A stretch of DNA of 64,000 nt. Source: Tannerellaceae bacterium. Its GTDB lineage: Bacteria; Bacteroidota; Bacteroidia; Bacteroidales; Tannerellaceae. The stretch is taken from the NCBI GenBank assembly GCA_031274415.1, contig JAISQD010000043.1, forward strand, positions 1 to 64,000, read 5' to 3'. The translations under genes were made by a program, and so were the position numbers. Below, piece after piece: positions 63,670-64,000 of the stretch. Position 1 is the first letter of the stretch; every line of letters starts with the position of its first letter. The notes under the pieces are model-generated. The model was not told where the DNA came from, made no database searches, and saw only the letters and a program-made list of their open reading frames with translations.

Positions 63670-64000
63670 ATGTACAACACCAACAGTATTGTCATGACGC
63701 TGGATGCCGGAGGCACTAATTTTGTCTTTTCGGCGATCCGCAATGGGATGGAAATTGTCGAACCGGTTACGCTTCCGGCCGATGTGAATAGTTTGCCGGC
63801 TTGCTTAGCATGTATAGTGAACGGGTTTGAGAAGATCAGGGAGAGCCTTCCGGAAAGGCCGGTAGCCATTAGTTTTGCTTTTCCCGGACCGGCCGATTAT
63901 CCTGCGGGGATTATCGGCGATTTGCCCAATTTCCCCTCTTTCAGGGGAGGAGTGGCGTTAGGCCCGTTTTTGGAGGAGAGGTTCCGGATGCCTGTTTTTA
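63670..64000 (+). CDS. ROK family protein (sugar kinase/regulator), 3'-truncated by the window
   Basis: Starts MYNTNSIVMTLDAGGTNFVF, with the ATP-binding LDAGGTN motif typical of ROK/glucokinase proteins, then AISFAFPGPADYPAG resembling the phosphate 2 region. 110 codons are visible and the frame is open at the edge. There is no N-terminal helix-turn-helix, so a sugar kinase is more likely than a NagC-type repressor. Co-transcription with manA suggests an aldohexose or amino sugar that is phosphorylated and isomerised. Confidence 0.83.
   Translation, partial: MYNTNSIVMTLDAGGTNFVFSAIRNGMEIVEPVTLPADVNSLPACLACIVNGFEKIRESLPERPVAISFAFPGPADYPAGIIGDLPNFPSFRGGVALGPFLEERFRMPVF

Overview
The window looks like chromosomal DNA of a Bacteroidales bacterium, most likely close to Parabacteroides/Tannerella. 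The evidence is the -7 promoter motif TAnnTTTG ahead of most transcription units, start codons that mostly lack a Shine-Dalgarno sequence, Bacteroidetes-specific families (DUF4271, DUF4924, DUF2723, DUF3868, DUF3575, FimA/Mfa fimbriae), lipoproteins with short lipoboxes, and a secreted protease with a type IX-secretion-like C-terminal domain. The genus is an inference; no rRNA is present. I found no tRNA, CRISPR array, IS transposase or prophage gene.

Layout. 1-14.3 kb is housekeeping: exbD/exbB/pdxJ (minus), then CBS protein-nadK, a Mur-ligase-like pseudoenzyme with DUF4924, rfbD and prfC, a lemA-M48 protease pair, menA, a small membrane protein, a PDZ protein and mutS2. 14.3-25.3 kb is an accessory, visibly A+T-richer FimA/Mfa-type fimbrial locus on the minus strand (DUF3575, DUF3868/OmpA-like, major fimbrillin, Mfa2-type anchor, two accessory subunits), preceded by two tandemly duplicated AraC-type regulators. 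25.4-37.7 kb carries an HtrA-like pseudoprotease/TPR protein, small lipoprotein and membrane proteins, a polysaccharide deacetylase-DUF2723 pair, a thioredoxin-fold lipoprotein lacking its cysteines, sufS, rnhB and a secreted serine protease. 37.8-50.6 kb has fumarase, a NifX-like protein, DUF4271-hemD-rnpA-yidD, tyrS, pnp, rpsA and lon. 50.6-60.5 kb has ahpCF, thyA-folA-rex-FAH, a third AraC paralogue, a DUF5106 thioredoxin-like lipoprotein and pyrE-SRPBCC-argH-Rieske-like lipoprotein. The right edge is a sugar-phosphate locus: an AraC regulator divergent from a long mannose-6-phosphate isomerase and a ROK-family protein cut by the window edge.

The most unusual content is non-coding. Two copies of a ~264-bp element (9984-10247 and 47765-48031) have long perfect terminal inverted repeats, an internal register of exactly 22 bp kept over twelve rows without an indel, and a 70-bp core bounded by GATCGTTCGCC...GGCGAACGATC that lies in opposite orientation in the two copies. 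Their terminal arms differ by paired changes that keep both arms complementary. A separate hairpin with 22-nt arms lies at 32153-32200, and a second family of dispersed repeat lies at 60510-60730. I do not recognise the 264-bp element as a described family, and I propose it as the candidate undescribed system here.
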